Below, in pieces: positions 63,450-64,000 of a stretch of DNA of 64,000 bases. Under the pieces are notes generated by a model that searched no databases, was not told the DNA's origin, and saw nothing but the letters and a program-made list of their open reading frames with translations. The translations under genes and the position numbers were made by a program. Every line of letters starts with the position of its first letter. Position 1 is the stretch's first letter. This DNA is from Geodermatophilus normandii (GTDB lineage: Bacteria > Actinomycetota > Actinomycetes > Mycobacteriales > Geodermatophilaceae): contig NZ_QGTX01000001.1 of assembly GCF_003182485.1 (NCBI RefSeq), forward strand, positions 3,302,001 to 3,366,000. Direction: 5' to 3'.

Positions 63450-64000
63450 ATGACCGACGTCGTCACGACGTCGCCGGGCGCCGGTGCCGGGGGAGCGACC
63501 TCCCTCGGCACCGGCGTGCGGATCGACTCCCTGACCAAGACCTACCGGGTCGGCCGCCGGACGGTGCGGGCCCTCGAGGACGCCACGCTGTGGACCGACG
63601 AGGGCAGCTTCCTGTCCCTGCTCGGCCCCTCGGGCTGCGGCAAGTCCACGATCCTGCGGATCCTCGCCGGCCTGGAGGAGCCGACGTCCGGCTCGGCGCT
63701 GGTCGAGGGCCGCACCCCGCTGCAGCTGCGCCGCGGCCACGAGCTCGGGATCGCCTTCCAGGACTCCGCGCTGCTGCCGTGGCGGTCGGTGCTGTCCAAC
63801 GTCCGGCTGCCGTTCGAGGTGTCGGGGCGCAGGCCCGACGACGCGCTCGTGACCGAGATGATCAAGCTGGTCGGCCTGGAGGGGTTCGAGAAGGCCAAGC
63901 CGGCGCAGCTGTCGGGGGGCATGCGCCAGCGGGTCTCGATCGCGCGGGCGCTGGTGGTCCGGCCGTCGGTGCTCCTGCTCGACGAGCCCTTCGGGGCGCT
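63450..64000 (+). CDS. ABC transporter ATP-binding protein (3' end outside window)
   Basis: Starts at ATG 63450 after GGAGAGG and runs off the window edge (183 codons and 2 nt). Walker [10 protein letters not shown] (about 58-66), Q-loop [12 protein letters not shown] (about 107), ABC signature [15 protein letters not shown] (about 152-166) and Walker [10 protein letters not shown] (about 174-182) are present. The NrtD/SsuB/TauB/ThiZ-type layout ([11 protein letters not shown]) matches partners of NMT1-like binding proteins. A permease gene is expected just downstream. Confidence 0.92.
   Translation, partial: MTDVVTTSPGAGAGGATSLGTGVRIDSLTKTYRVGRRTVRALEDATLWTDEGSFLSLLGPSGCGKSTILRILAGLEEPTSGSALVEGRTPLQLRRGHELGIAFQDSALLPWRSVLSNVRLPFEVSGRRPDDALVTEMIKLVGLEGFEKAKPAQLSGGMRQRVSIARALVVRPSVLLLDEPFGA

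Overview
The window is very GC-rich DNA (roughly 75% G+C by eye) with dense genes, many GTG starts and frequent 4-bp start/stop overlaps. The gene content points to a high-GC actinobacterium: a mycobacterial-type succinate dehydrogenase operon, an F420-type LLM oxidoreductase, a Rv1733c-like membrane protein, a DUF222/HNH protein, a DivIVA-like protein, a candidate GlnR box and an oleABCD cluster with a fused oleBC. My best guess is the family Geodermatophilaceae (Blastococcus, Geodermatophilus or Modestobacter). This is inference from gene content; no rRNA gene is present to test it.

Layout. 1-7049: an MFS exporter cut by the window edge, a HpcH/HpaI aldolase, a coiled-coil protein divergent from a tyrosine recombinase, serA, a degenerate HNH protein and a Rv1733c-like protein. 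7301-20481: acyl-CoA catabolism. One two-gene unit (ligase, dehydrogenase) diverges from a TetR gene. A tightly coupled seven-gene operon (acyl-CoA dehydrogenase, TIGR03084 protein, AtuA-like protein, two biotin carboxylase subunits, acyl-CoA ligase, enoyl-CoA hydratase) resembles atu/liu pathways for branched or terpenoid acids. 20732-31381: a secreted TIM-barrel protein, patatin, acyltransferase, a Pro/Glu-repeat membrane protein, a zinc-type dehydrogenase, MMPL and MFS transporters and a SnoaL-like protein. 31422-35577: LLM oxidoreductase, AsnC regulator and the tyrosine-catabolic hppD-hmgA pair. 35532-40234: oleD, oleBC and oleA for head-to-head long-chain olefin synthesis. 40394-48542: a beta-propeller, an NRDE protein, a DivIVA-like protein, and an sdh operon that continues into a seven-helix protein resembling membrane-bound terpene cyclases and a zinc-ribbon protein. 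48767-57612: an FAD oxidase, diacylglycerol-kinase-like protein, lipoprotein, a receiver/histidine kinase/LuxR signalling set, a CPBP protease and a membrane alpha/beta hydrolase. 58014-64000: a SNF2 helicase, an acyltransferase-like membrane protein, a polysaccharide deacetylase, and an NMT1-type ABC transporter preceded by a candidate GlnR box.

An important caveat is that nine genes have an apparent frameshift, almost always at a run of G or C. Eight need one extra base and one needs one base fewer. This looks like homopolymer error in the assembly, though real decay cannot be excluded. I list these genes as broken but describe the intact product each implies.
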